A DNA stretch of 7,806 nucleotides from Oscillospiraceae bacterium UBA3851 (GCA_002392625.1 DGHJ01000029.1:1-7806), one strand, 5' to 3'. Positions 1 to 6,030 are shown, counted from the first letter of the stretch. Notes: generated by a model from the letters alone, not told the origin. Program-made: numbers and translations.

Positions 1-236
1 CTGATCATCGACAAGATCTACGTCTATGAAGATCACGTCGATATCAAGCTCAAGGACGACATCGACAGCATTTTGCGCTGCGGGATGCTCCCGGAAGAAG
101 CAAAAGAGGCCGAAACGTCAGAAAAGAGCGCCGAAACTTTTAATTATGGCACGAAAGATAGCTTAAATGTCACAATAGTCCAGGAAACGGAAAAGCGTCC
201 GGACAAGGTTTTTCGTGCCAATGTTATCTGTGACGG
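1..236 (+). mobile_element. End of an integrated serine-recombinase element, with the attachment junction near 225-245
   Basis: The stretch has lower GC than the DNA to its right, encodes a recombinase-like C-terminus, and stops abruptly where SpoVT homology begins at base 235. Large serine recombinases are commonly encoded at the very end of their element, next to the attachment site, which fits this layout. The crossover should lie within about 225-245, around the GGTGACCCGCTGG segment shared by the chimeric frame and spoVT. The exact core cannot be fixed without the other element end or an empty site. The rest of the element and the 5' part of spoVT would lie to the left of the window. Confidence 0.55.
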
Positions 237-684
237 TGACCCGCTGGAGATTTTCACCGACAAGGACGGGGAGCTGATTTTCAAGAAATACTCCCCTCTG
301 GGGGAGCTGGGGGACTTTGCCGCGCAGATCTGCGACAGTCTGCGCAAGTCCACCGACGGCATCGCCGCCGTCTGTGACCGGGACGCGGTGATCGCCGTGG
401 CCGGCGGCGCCCGGCGCGAGCTGCTGGACAAGCCCATCAGCCAGGAGCTGGGCGAGCTGATGGAGGAGCGCTCCGTCTATCGCCGGGGCGTCGGCAGCTT
501 CCTGCCGGTGAGCGCCGCCTCGGAGAGCTACGCCGTCTCCGTGGCGGCGCCGGTGATCTCCGCCGGGGACGTGCTGGGCTGCGTGCTCTTTGTGGCGGAG
601 AAGAACGCCCCGCCCTCCGGCGAGGTGGAACAGAAGCTGGCCCAGACCGTGGCCTCCTTCCTCGGACAGCAGATGGAGGACTGA
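1..684 (+). CDS. Serine recombinase C-terminus fused in frame to the SpoVT C-terminal part (5'-partial)
   Basis: The frame is open from base 1 to the TGA at 682-684, so the gene begins outside the window; the ATG at 73 is internal and has no convincing ribosome site. Codons 1 to about 78 include LIIDKIYVYEDHVDIKLKDD, which resembles the extreme C-terminus of large serine recombinases from clostridial phages and integrative elements (a beta-rich 'IYVYED..I.IKLK' end after the zinc-ribbon and coiled-coil region). A variable tail follows, ending RPDKVFRANVICDG. From codon 79 (base 235) the protein becomes SpoVT: GDPLEIFTDKDGE, then KKYSP, then the GAF-like sensor domain to the native end GQQMED. 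GC content jumps at the switch: by hand count 22 of 60 bases in 121-180 against 48 of 60 in 361-420. The recombinase assignment rests on a short tail without catalytic residues in view and is moderately sure. The SpoVT assignment is strong. Whether the fusion protein is actually made is unknown. Confidence 0.65.
   Translation: MIIDKIYVYEDHVDIKLKDDIDSILRCGMLPEEAKEAETSEKSAETFNYGTKDSLNVTIVQETEKRPDKVFRANVICDGDPLEIFTDKDGELIFKKYSPLGELGDFAAQICDSLRKSTDGIAAVCDRDAVIAVAGGARRELLDKPISQELGELMEERSVYRRGVGSFLPVSAASESYAVSVAAPVISAGDVLGCVLFVAEKNAPPSGEVEQKLAQTVASFLGQQMED
235..684 (+). pseudogene. spoVT: SpoVT (stage V sporulation regulator), 5' end missing because of the insertion
   Basis: SpoVT is a sporulation transcription factor that tunes sigma-G-dependent genes in the forespore. 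It has an AbrB-type swapped-hairpin DNA-binding domain (about residues 1-50) and a GAF-like C-terminal domain. Here 149 residues align with residue 31 to the end of the usual ~178-residue protein: GDPLEIF, KKYSP, GELGDFA, CDRDAVIAVAGG and the terminal GQQMED are recognisable. The segment that should precede them, including the conserved DDLGRVVIPKEIR motif, is replaced by recombinase-tail sequence. No internal stop or frameshift is seen, so precise excision of the element could rebuild an intact gene. It may therefore be an interrupted rather than a decayed gene. As it stands it cannot make a DNA-binding SpoVT. Confidence 0.75.
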
Positions 685-736
685 TACTGTTTTTCATAAA
701 AAGCAGAAACTTTTCATGGGAGACTGGTATGAGCGC

Positions 737-772
737 AAAAAAGAAACGGATCCGCGGATCCGTTTCTTTTTT
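737..772. terminator. Bidirectional intrinsic terminator (perfect 36-bp palindrome)
   Basis: AAAAAAGAAACGGATCCG is followed directly by its exact reverse complement. The GC-containing stem is flanked by A6 on one side and T6 on the other, so it forms an intrinsic terminator on both strands. It lies between the spoVT frame ending at 684 and the convergent TPM-protein gene ending at 790, and can serve both. Confidence 0.9.
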
Positions 773-789
773 GTGTATATTGATCGCAG

Positions 790-1779
790 TTACCGCTTGC
801 CGCCGCCGAAGCCGCCCTTTCCAAAACCGCTGGGGCGGGACGTGCTGCCGGGCCGGGCCGTGTTTCCGGGGCGCGACGTGCTGCCGCCGGAGGGCCGGGA
901 CGCTGTGGGCCGCTGGGACGAGGAATAGCTGCCGGAGGGTCGGAACGTGCTGCTGGGGCGATGGTAGACGCCGCCGGACGGCGGGGCTGCGGGCCTGGCC
1001 GGTGCGGCGGGAGGCGGGGGCGCAGCCGCACGGGTGGGACGGCCCCAGAAAATGGGGTAGTAGCTGACGGCGGGCGCCACGTTGACCGCCGCGCGGCGGC
1101 GATACCGGTTATAGCGGAACCGGTCGATAATGGCCCACACCAGGAAGATGGCCCCGATCAAGAGGATGACCTTGAAGATGGACACGTGACCCGCCTGCTG
1201 CGGCTGACTGTAATCGTTCCATTCGGTCTGCGCGGCAGGAGAGGCACCTCCCCCGCTGATGCCTGCCTGGGCGTAAAACACGTCGGCCTGGCGGAAGAAA
1301 GCCACCGCCGCCTCATCGTAGTTCCCCTTGTAGTAGGGTTCGTCAATGGCCTGCTTGAGCCTGGTCTGCTGGGTATCGGTCATGGTTTTGGCCACGTTGT
1401 CGCCGCAGGCCACGTACCAGTTGCCGTCCTTTACCAGCAGCAGCAGCATGTCGCCGGCGCCCAGGCCCCACTTCTCGCCCAGCGCGCGGGCGTAGTCCTC
1501 CTCCGTCCAGCCGTTCAGCTTGGACACGGTGGCCACCGCTACCACGGAATAATACTTCCCGTTCCACGTGGAATTGTACTCCTGCAGCGTGCTCTCGGTG
1601 GAGTCGGACAGCAGCTTGGCGCTGTCGTTGATCCATTCATAATACTTGACGTCCAGCAGCTCCGTGGTCTTTTTGGCCTCGTAGGAGCTCCTGCGGACCT
1701 GGCCCAGGGCACACGCCAGCACCACAGCCAGGATCAGAACGGCCCAGGCTACGATGGGGTTTTGAAAAAGCTTCTTCAT
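790..1779 (-). CDS. TPM-domain membrane protein with a Pro/Arg/Ser-rich C-terminal tail
   Basis: The protein has 329 residues. An N-terminal membrane segment (about 9-27) is followed by a TPM-type domain (TLP18.3/Psb32/MOLO-1 family, about 44-172). Supporting matches are YYSVVAVATVSKLNGWTEEDYA, shown here as YYSVVAVATV (77-86) then GWTEEDYA (90-97), plus the hydrophobic GDMLLLLV strand (109-116) and the D-rich/aromatic end FFRQADVFYA. A second membrane segment (201-219) is followed by RFRYNRYRRR, so by the positive-inside rule the TPM domain faces outward and the tail is cytoplasmic. The tail (220-329) is proline- and alanine-rich, then carries T-[SA]-R-P hexapeptides and ends GFGKGGFGGGKR. 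TPM domains occur in phosphatase-like and membrane-complex assembly proteins; the function here is not predictable. It is the last gene of the xpaC-telA operon, 55 bases after telA. The ATG at 1779 has an AAAGGAG ribosome site six bases upstream. Confidence 0.75.
   Translation of the reverse strand: MKKLFQNPIVAWAVLILAVVLACALGQVRRSSYEAKKTTELLDVKYYEWINDSAKLLSDSTESTLQEYNSTWNGKYYSVVAVATVSKLNGWTEEDYARALGEKWGLGAGDMLLLLVKDGNWYVACGDNVAKTMTDTQQTRLKQAIDEPYYKGNYDEAAVAFFRQADVFYAQAGISGGGASPAAQTEWNDYSQPQQAGHVSIFKVILLIGAIFLVWAIIDRFRYNRYRRRAAVNVAPAVSYYPIFWGRPTRAAAPPPPAAPARPAAPPSGGVYHRPSSTFRPSGSYSSSQRPTASRPSGGSTSRPGNTARPGSTSRPSGFGKGGFGGGKR
826..879 (-). repeat. Tandem hexapeptide-coding repeat in the TPM-protein tail
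   Basis: Three consecutive 18-base units encode TSRPGN, TARPGS and TSRPSG (residues 301-318). Looser copies precede them (ASRPSG at 293-298, TFRPSG at 278-283). The units differ at several bases, so this is a diverged coding repeat rather than a recent microsatellite. Confidence 0.6.
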
Positions 1780-1785
1780 CTCATG

Positions 1786-1804
1786 CTCCTTTCAAGGAGG
1801 TGAT
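1786..1804 (-). promoter_or_regulatory. Ribosome site of the TPM gene, next to a copy of the 16S rRNA 3' tail
   Basis: Read on the minus strand, ATCACCTCCTT (1804-1794) is followed by GA and then the AAAGGAG ribosome site (1792-1786), sharing one base at the junction. CUCCU and AGGAG can pair around a UGAA loop (1799-1786), which would cover the ribosome site. The upstream part matches the anti-Shine-Dalgarno end of 16S rRNA. The five-base stem is short, so regulation is only a possibility. Confidence 0.4.
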
Positions 1805-1834
1805 GCGGCCCAACCGCCGCGGTGCTTCGTATCC

Positions 1835-2995
1835 TCAGCTGCGCAGCTCCATCAGCTTTTGCTTCAGCTCGCCCTCGATGCGGCCCAGCTCCACCTCGGC
1901 AGCCTTGCGCTTCTGGGCGCCCTCGCGCTGGATGTTCAGCACCTCGTCCAGGGTGGAAATCAGCTGCTGGTTGGTGTGCTGCAGCGTCTCGATATCCACG
2001 ATGGAGCGCTCGGCCTCCTTGGCGGTGGCGATGGTGCCCATCTTCAGCTTGTCGGCGTTCTTCTTGAGCAGCTCGTTGGTCATCTCAGTGACAGCGTTCT
2101 GGGCGGCCGTGGCCTGGTGCGCATGCTCCATGCCCAGGGCCAGCACCATCTGGCTCTTCCACAGGGGGATGGTATTCACCAGGGAGGACTGGATCTTCTC
2201 GATCATCAGGGTGTCGTTATTCTGCAGCAGACGGGTCTGGGGGCCCATCTGGATGGAAACCATGCGGGTCAGCTCCAGATCGTGGAGCTTCTTCTCGAAG
2301 CGGTTGCACAGGTTCACAAAGTCGTTGTAGGCCTGGGCATCCTCGGCAAGGCCGCTCTTCTCAGCCTTGACACGCAGCTCCTCCAGCTCGCCGGCGCGGA
2401 CCTCCTCCAGGCGCTTCTTGCCGGCCAGGATATACATGGTCAGCTCCTTGTAATACTTCAGGTTCAGCTCATACATCTGGTCGAACATGGCCACGTCCTT
2501 GAGCAGGGTGATCTGGTGGTTCTCCAGGTTCTGGGCGATCTTGTCCACGTTGCCCTCCACCTTGGTGTACTGGGCCTTCATGGTCTCCAGCTTGTTGGCG
2601 CCCTTCTTGAACAGACCGGCCAGGCCCTTCTTCTCCTCGCCGCCGAAGCCCTTCAGCTCCACCACCAGCTTGCTCAGATCCTCGCCGATCTCGCCCAGGT
2701 CCTTGTTGCGGACGTTGTTCAGGGCGTTCTCGGAGAAGCTGGCCACGCTCTTCTGGGCGGCGGCGCCGTACTGCAGGATCATATTGGAGTCACGGATATC
2801 GATCTTGTGGGAGAACTCGTCAACGGCCTTCTTCTCTTCCTCGGTCAGCAGGTTCTCGTCCATGTTGACCGGCTCGACCTTCTTCTCCTCCACCTGGGGC
2901 GCTTCGGGGGCCTCTGGGGTCAGGGTCAGAGTGGGCATCTCAACAGCGGCGGCAGTGGGTTCCAGCGTCAGTTCGGGCATGTTGTTCTCAGTCAT
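1835..2995 (-). CDS. telA: TelA/KlaA family (toxic anion resistance) protein
   Basis: This is a 386-residue, largely alpha-helical, charged soluble protein of the TelA family, which includes plasmid tellurite-resistance KlaA/TelA and Bacillus YaaN. The family signature is clear at 239-288: DLELTRMVSIQMGPQTRLLQ, then NNDTLMIEKIQSSLVNTIP, then LWKSQMVLALGMEHA. Coiled-coil-like heptads fill much of 300-386, ending KQKLMELRS. The N-terminus (1-45) is acidic and disordered, with two copies of an MPxLTLxP motif. The family is linked to tolerance of toxic oxyanions and to envelope or metal stress, but its biochemistry is unknown. The gene sits between xpaC and the TPM gene, an arrangement like Bacillus xpaC-yaaN. 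The start at 2995 has AAAGGAA nine bases upstream; a later in-frame ATG (2980) lacks a better site. Confidence 0.9.
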   Translation of the reverse strand: MTENNMPELTLEPTAAAVEMPTLTLTPEAPEAPQVEEKKVEPVNMDENLLTEEEKKAVDEFSHKIDIRDSNMILQYGAAAQKSVASFSENALNNVRNKDLGEIGEDLSKLVVELKGFGGEEKKGLAGLFKKGANKLETMKAQYTKVEGNVDKIAQNLENHQITLLKDVAMFDQMYELNLKYYKELTMYILAGKKRLEEVRAGELEELRVKAEKSGLAEDAQAYNDFVNLCNRFEKKLHDLELTRMVSIQMGPQTRLLQNNDTLMIEKIQSSLVNTIPLWKSQMVLALGMEHAHQATAAQNAVTEMTNELLKKNADKLKMGTIATAKEAERSIVDIETLQHTNQQLISTLDEVLNIQREGAQKRKAAEVELGRIEGELKQKLMELRS

Positions 2996-3037
2996 GATGA
3001 TCGTTCCTTTCTTTGTTGTATATGATGTTGTTTTTGG

Positions 3038-3757
3038 TTACAGTTCCAGGGTGATCCCCTCGCCCGTGTCCTCCTCCGCCGCGGCGGCCGCGGACGGGGC
3101 GGACTGTTGGCTCTTGCGGATCATATCGTCGCTGAAGCCCTCGCGGGCCATCATGTTCTCCAATACGGTGATGTCGGTGGAGATATCCAGGGCCTGGTCG
3201 CCGAAGAGGCTGTCCAGCTGCTTTTCAAAGGCGGCCACGATGCTGTCCATGATGCCGGCCACCTTGTCCTTCGTGGCGTTGATGTTCTCACCGTCCACCC
3301 CCTGGGCGCTGACCTGGTCGTAGGCGTTCAGCAGCTTCAACGTGGTGGGCAGATAATAGCTCATGAACTTGCGGATCTGGGGCAGCTTCCTGGGCTCGGC
3401 CTTGACCTGCTCAAAGATCCGGTTGCTGACGCTCTCCAGCTTCACGATGTCGGCGCTGATCTTCTCGTCGGCGATGTCGTCATCCAGCCGGCGCAGCTCG
3501 GCAAGGGCAGCGCGGCCGTCTGCCAGCATCTTGTCCAGCTCCTCGTTGCCGGTGGTCTCCGGCTCCGGCTCCTTTTCCGGCACCTCCTCCACCACGTCCT
3601 TGCACAGGGCGCGGCCGATGAGGCCCACCACCGCCGCGGCGATGGCGGCGATGATAAAGTGCTTCACCTGGTACAGGGGGAACAGCAGGGCGTACAACAC
3701 CCAGGTCACAGCCGTCGCGTACAGCGGGATCATTGACTTGCGCACGATGGTTTTCAT
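3038..3757 (-). CDS. xpaC: XpaC-family membrane protein (5-bromo-4-chloroindolyl phosphate hydrolysis family)
   Basis: The product has 239 residues, with two membrane segments near the N-terminus (about 11-29 and 32-50), an acidic linker (EEVPEKEPEPE), then a helical cytoplasmic domain. The family hallmark is PQIRKFMSYYLPTTLKLLNA (126-145), close to the consensus of XpaC proteins. It ends with an Ala/Glu tail and GITLEL. The family name comes from a phosphatase-like phenotype on an indolyl phosphate dye; a true enzymatic role is unproven. The frame is open up to an ATG at 3820, but that codon lies inside the -10 region of the operon promoter, before the expected transcript start. The ATG at 3757, with GGAGG seven bases upstream, is therefore the better start. 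It is the first gene of the operon; telA starts 42 bases after its stop. Confidence 0.88.
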   Translation of the reverse strand: MKTIVRKSMIPLYATAVTWVLYALLFPLYQVKHFIIAAIAAAVVGLIGRALCKDVVEEVPEKEPEPETTGNEELDKMLADGRAALAELRRLDDDIADEKISADIVKLESVSNRIFEQVKAEPRKLPQIRKFMSYYLPTTLKLLNAYDQVSAQGVDGENINATKDKVAGIMDSIVAAFEKQLDSLFGDQALDISTDITVLENMMAREGFSDDMIRKSQQSAPSAAAAAEEDTGEGITLEL

Positions 3758-3808
3758 TCCGTCGCCTCCGATCACGGGTATACGGCCCGATTTTCCGATT
3801 CTGTTTAT

Positions 3809-3837
3809 ATTATATCCCAAGGAGCGGGACGGGTCAA
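3809..3837 (-). promoter_or_regulatory. Sigma-A-type promoter of the xpaC-telA-TPM operon
   Basis: On the minus strand, TTGACC (3837-3832) is followed by a 17-base spacer and a perfect TATAAT (3814-3809). Transcription should begin near 3802, leaving a leader of about 45 bases before the xpaC ATG at 3757. Confidence 0.85.
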
Positions 3838-3894
3838 GAAAAAGCGCCCGTCTTTTTGTAAACGAAATATAAAATCTGCCCCGATTCTATGGAG

Positions 3895-3925
3895 AAAAAA
3901 GACCCGGAAGCGCTCACTTCCGGGC
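3895..3925 (-). terminator. Intrinsic terminator of the MATE gene
   Basis: On the minus strand, CCCGGAAG (3924-3917), a six-base loop and CTTCCGGG (3910-3903) form a strong stem, followed by TC and a T6 tract (3900-3895). It begins about eight bases after the MATE stop codon and isolates that gene from the xpaC promoter downstream. Confidence 0.88.
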
Positions 3926-3932
3926 CTGTGTG

Positions 3933-5291
3933 TCAATACGGTATAGGTCGGGCGGCCTTTTCCCAGTCAATGCGCAGATAGCAGATGATGAACACCACGC
4001 ATGAGCACAGCCAGGTCAGCGGATAGGCGGTGAAGATGACCAACACGTCGTGGACATACCGCAGCATCACCGTGATATAGGCCACGCGCAGCAGACACCA
4101 GCAGCCCAGCATGGTGTACATGGGGATCTTCGCCTTGCCCACGCCGCGCATAACGGCAGAGATGCCGTGGGCCATGGCCAGAGCGCAGTAGAAGAGCGAC
4201 TCCGTGCGGGCGGCGCGAACGCCCACCGCCACCACGTCCGGGTCGTCGTTGAACAGCCGCACGGCGTAGGGCGCCAGCAGGAAAATCAGCGCGCCGATGC
4301 ACTCCGCCAGCACGATGGAGGCAAGCACGCCGAAGCGGGCGCCCTTTCTGGCCCGCTCGTACTGCCCCGCGCCCAGATTCTGGCCGATGAAGGTAGTCAT
4401 GGCCATGCCAAAGGCGGTAATGGGCAGGAAGGCGAAGCCCTCCACCTTGCTGTAGGCGCCCTGGCCGGCCATGACGTCGCCGCCGAAGGTATTGATGTTG
4501 CTCTGCACCACCACGTTGGCAATGGCGATGATAGAGTTCTGCAATCCGGTGGGGATGCCCTGGTTCGTCACCAGCCGCAGCTGCGCCCGGTCGAACCGCA
4601 CACGGCGCAGGTTCAGCCGGCAGGCGCCCTGCATCCCCATGAGCCGGATGCCGCACAGTACGGCGCTGAGCACCTGGCTGATGACCGTGGCGCCCGCCGC
4701 GCCGGCCACACCCCATCGGAACGCGCCCACGAACAAGAGGTCCAGGGCAATGTTGGTCAGAGAGGCGAAGATCAGGAACAGCAGAGGCGTGCGGCTGTCG
4801 CCGATGGCCCGGAGGATGCCGGTAAAAGTGTTGTACAGCACCGAGGCCAGGCTGCCGGCGAAGAAGATGCGGAAATACAGGGTGGACAGGGGCAGCACGT
4901 CGGCAGGCGTGCGCATCCAGATCAGGATCTGGGGGGTAAAGGTCATGCCAACCGCCGTCAAAAGCACGCCGCACAGGCAGCCGAAGGCCACGTCCGTGTG
5001 GATGGCGGCCTCCAGCCGCGCCTCGTCCTTCCCGCCGAACCAGCGGCTGATGATGACGCCGGCGCCCATGGTGAGGCCGATGAAAAAGGCGTTCATCATG
5101 AAGATCAGGTTGCCGCTGCTGGCCACGGCGGCCAGGGCGTCCTTGCCGGCGAAGCGGCCCACCACGATGCTGTCAAAGGTATTGTAGAACTGCTGAAACA
5201 GATTGCCCAGCAAAACCGGCACGGCAAATCTGACCAGATGGCCGACGATGGAGCCGTCGGTCATATCCACCATGCGCGATGCACCTCGCAT
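3933..5291 (-). CDS. MATE-family multidrug/organic cation efflux transporter
   Basis: At 452 residues with about 12 hydrophobic segments in two pseudo-symmetric halves, this has the usual length and shape of a MATE antiporter, which exports drugs or metabolites using a sodium or proton gradient. Family marks are the N-terminal PVLLGNLFQQFYNTFDSIVV (25-44) with GRFAG, RAIGDSRTP (161-169) in the first half, FIGQNLGAGQYERARKG (301-317) opening the second half, and RGVGKAKIPM (382-391). It is closest in style to the clostridial MepA/DinF-like group; the substrate cannot be told. Possible starts are the ATGs at 5291, 5273 and 5264. The first has purine-rich GAGGGGCGAGG upstream, while the 5273 start has GAGGTG at good spacing, so the true N-terminus could be six residues shorter. 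It has its own promoter and terminator and looks monocistronic. Confidence 0.92.
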   Translation of the reverse strand: MRGASRMVDMTDGSIVGHLVRFAVPVLLGNLFQQFYNTFDSIVVGRFAGKDALAAVASSGNLIFMMNAFFIGLTMGAGVIISRWFGGKDEARLEAAIHTDVAFGCLCGVLLTAVGMTFTPQILIWMRTPADVLPLSTLYFRIFFAGSLASVLYNTFTGILRAIGDSRTPLLFLIFASLTNIALDLLFVGAFRWGVAGAAGATVISQVLSAVLCGIRLMGMQGACRLNLRRVRFDRAQLRLVTNQGIPTGLQNSIIAIANVVVQSNINTFGGDVMAGQGAYSKVEGFAFLPITAFGMAMTTFIGQNLGAGQYERARKGARFGVLASIVLAECIGALIFLLAPYAVRLFNDDPDVVAVGVRAARTESLFYCALAMAHGISAVMRGVGKAKIPMYTMLGCWCLLRVAYITVMLRYVHDVLVIFTAYPLTWLCSCVVFIICYLRIDWEKAARPIPY

Positions 5292-5326
5292 TGTCCTCGC
5301 CCCTCTCTTTAGCGGTCACAGGCTGC

Positions 5327-5356
5327 ATCATAACGCTGCAGCATCTCTCCGGTCAA
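5327..5356 (-). promoter_or_regulatory. Promoter of the MATE gene
   Basis: On the minus strand, TTGACC (5356-5351), an 18-base spacer and TATGAT (5332-5327) form a good sigma-A-type promoter. The expected start is near 5320, about 29 bases before the ATG at 5291, too short a leader for a riboswitch. The -35 hexamer is identical to that of the xpaC operon. Confidence 0.7.
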
Positions 5357-5360
5357 GCCG

Positions 5361-5397
5361 GAAAGAGGGGAAATCCTTCGCTCTCCCCGTTTCTTTC
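5361..5397 (-). terminator. Possible weak terminator hairpin after the YcxB-like gene
   Basis: GAAAGA (5366-5361 complement side) pairs with the 5392-5397 segment, and after a three-base bulge GGGG (5367-5370) pairs with CCCC (5385-5388). The hairpin overlaps the stop codon of the YcxB-like gene and lies just upstream of the MATE -35 box. It lacks a following T tract on the minus strand, so some read-through into the MATE gene is likely. Confidence 0.3.
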
Positions 5398-5956
5398 AAT
5401 AATGGCAGCGGACGTACCGACCGCCCACGGCGCCGATCAGCGTGCTGCGCAGCTCCTCCACGCTCCCGCCCCGGACGGTCGCCTTGTTGACGACGTAGTA
5501 CTGCCCCTTTTGCAGGTACAGGAAAAAATACGTCCCCGTTTCATAGATCCTGTAGAGTGTGTCATACTCCATCTCGGCGGAGCCGACATAGTCGCCTGCG
5601 GTGGATGAGACCTCCATCCGCTTTTCGGTGAAGACGAACTCGTTTTTAGCGCCCGCTATCTTCCCGGCGTTTCTATACTGGATCGCCGGCAGCCGGAGAT
5701 AGAAGAACCACTCCAGCAGAAGGAAGCCGGTGGCAAATATCGCCAGCACCAGCAGATACGTTGAATATCCCCACAGGAGCATCTCCGCGATCAGCACGAT
5801 GATGAGCACGCAGAACAGGGCCGTCCACATGAGCATCCGTTTCTTCGGCTCGTGCTTTCGGAACATCGCGAATCGGGTCATGTCCCGGACCGTCTCCCGG
5901 TCATAGGTGGATGAAGCTGTGATACGCATAGGGCGTTCCCCTCTTTCTTCCGTCAT
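5396..5956 (-). CDS. Small membrane protein with YcxB-like C-terminal domain
   Basis: The protein has 186 residues: a short basic N-terminal region, two membrane helices (about 42-62 and 65-86) joined by a tight turn, and a cytoplasmic domain (about 104-180). In that domain NEFVFTEKRMEVSS, AEMEYDTLYRIYET, YFFLYLQKGQYYVVNK and GSVEELRSTL follow the order of the YcxB-like family, a widespread Firmicute domain of unknown role. The start at 5956 has GGAGG eight bases upstream. An internal ATG at 5929 also has a purine-rich site, so the N-terminus could be nine residues shorter. It is divergent from the mscS gene and upstream of the MATE gene on the same strand. No function can be assigned. Confidence 0.75.
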   Translation of the reverse strand: MTEERGERPMRITASSTYDRETVRDMTRFAMFRKHEPKKRMLMWTALFCVLIIVLIAEMLLWGYSTYLLVLAIFATGFLLLEWFFYLRLPAIQYRNAGKIAGAKNEFVFTEKRMEVSSTAGDYVGSAEMEYDTLYRIYETGTYFFLYLQKGQYYVVNKATVRGGSVEELRSTLIGAVGGRYVRCHY

Positions 5957-6001
5957 GAGTCCATCCTCCCGCGAAGCGTTCTTTCGTCACGCTTTTTTAT
6001 G

Positions 6002-6030
6002 ATCATACCATATTCCGGCGACCTTTACAA
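6002..6030 (-). promoter_or_regulatory. Promoter of the YcxB-like gene
   Basis: On the minus strand, TTGTAA (6030-6025), a 17-base spacer and TATGAT (6007-6002) preceded by TGG (an extended -10) form a plausible promoter. The transcript would begin near 5995, and its first bases can fold into a stem AAGCGT/ACGCTT (5994-5974), ending just before the ribosome site. The -35 is only a partial match. Confidence 0.6.

Noticed and set aside
687..706. A/T-rich hairpin after the spoVT stop (CTGTTTTT, loop CATA, AAAAGCAG)
   Set aside because: The stem is weak, contains a wobble pair and lacks a following T tract; the palindrome at 737-772 is the evident terminator.
437..1067. Several Arg/Pro-rich short frames around the end of spoVT and the TPM tail
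   Set aside because: They arise from out-of-frame reading of GC-rich repeats, overlap real genes or cross the terminator, and have no plausible starts.
1794..1806. AAGGAGGTGATG on the plus strand, like a ribosome site and start codon
   Set aside because: The frame it would open is antisense to telA and has no coding character; the match is better explained as the complement of the minus-strand 16S-tail-like segment.
1859..3025. Long plus-strand frame opposite telA, rich in Leu, His, Gly and Val
   Set aside because: It is antisense to a well-supported family member, has a composition typical of the opposite strand of a GC-rich gene, and no family resemblance.
3758..3820. Upstream in-frame extension of XpaC to an ATG at 3820
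   Set aside because: It overlaps the -10 box and precedes the expected transcript start; the 3757 start has a good ribosome site.
4050..5312. Long plus-strand frame opposite the MATE transporter
   Set aside because: His/Gln/Gly/Ala-rich antisense translation without hydrophobic or domain pattern; the MATE frame is convincing throughout.
5292..5395. Riboswitch or attenuator before the MATE gene
   Set aside because: The predicted leader is only about 29 bases, and the hairpin in the region lies upstream of the promoter.
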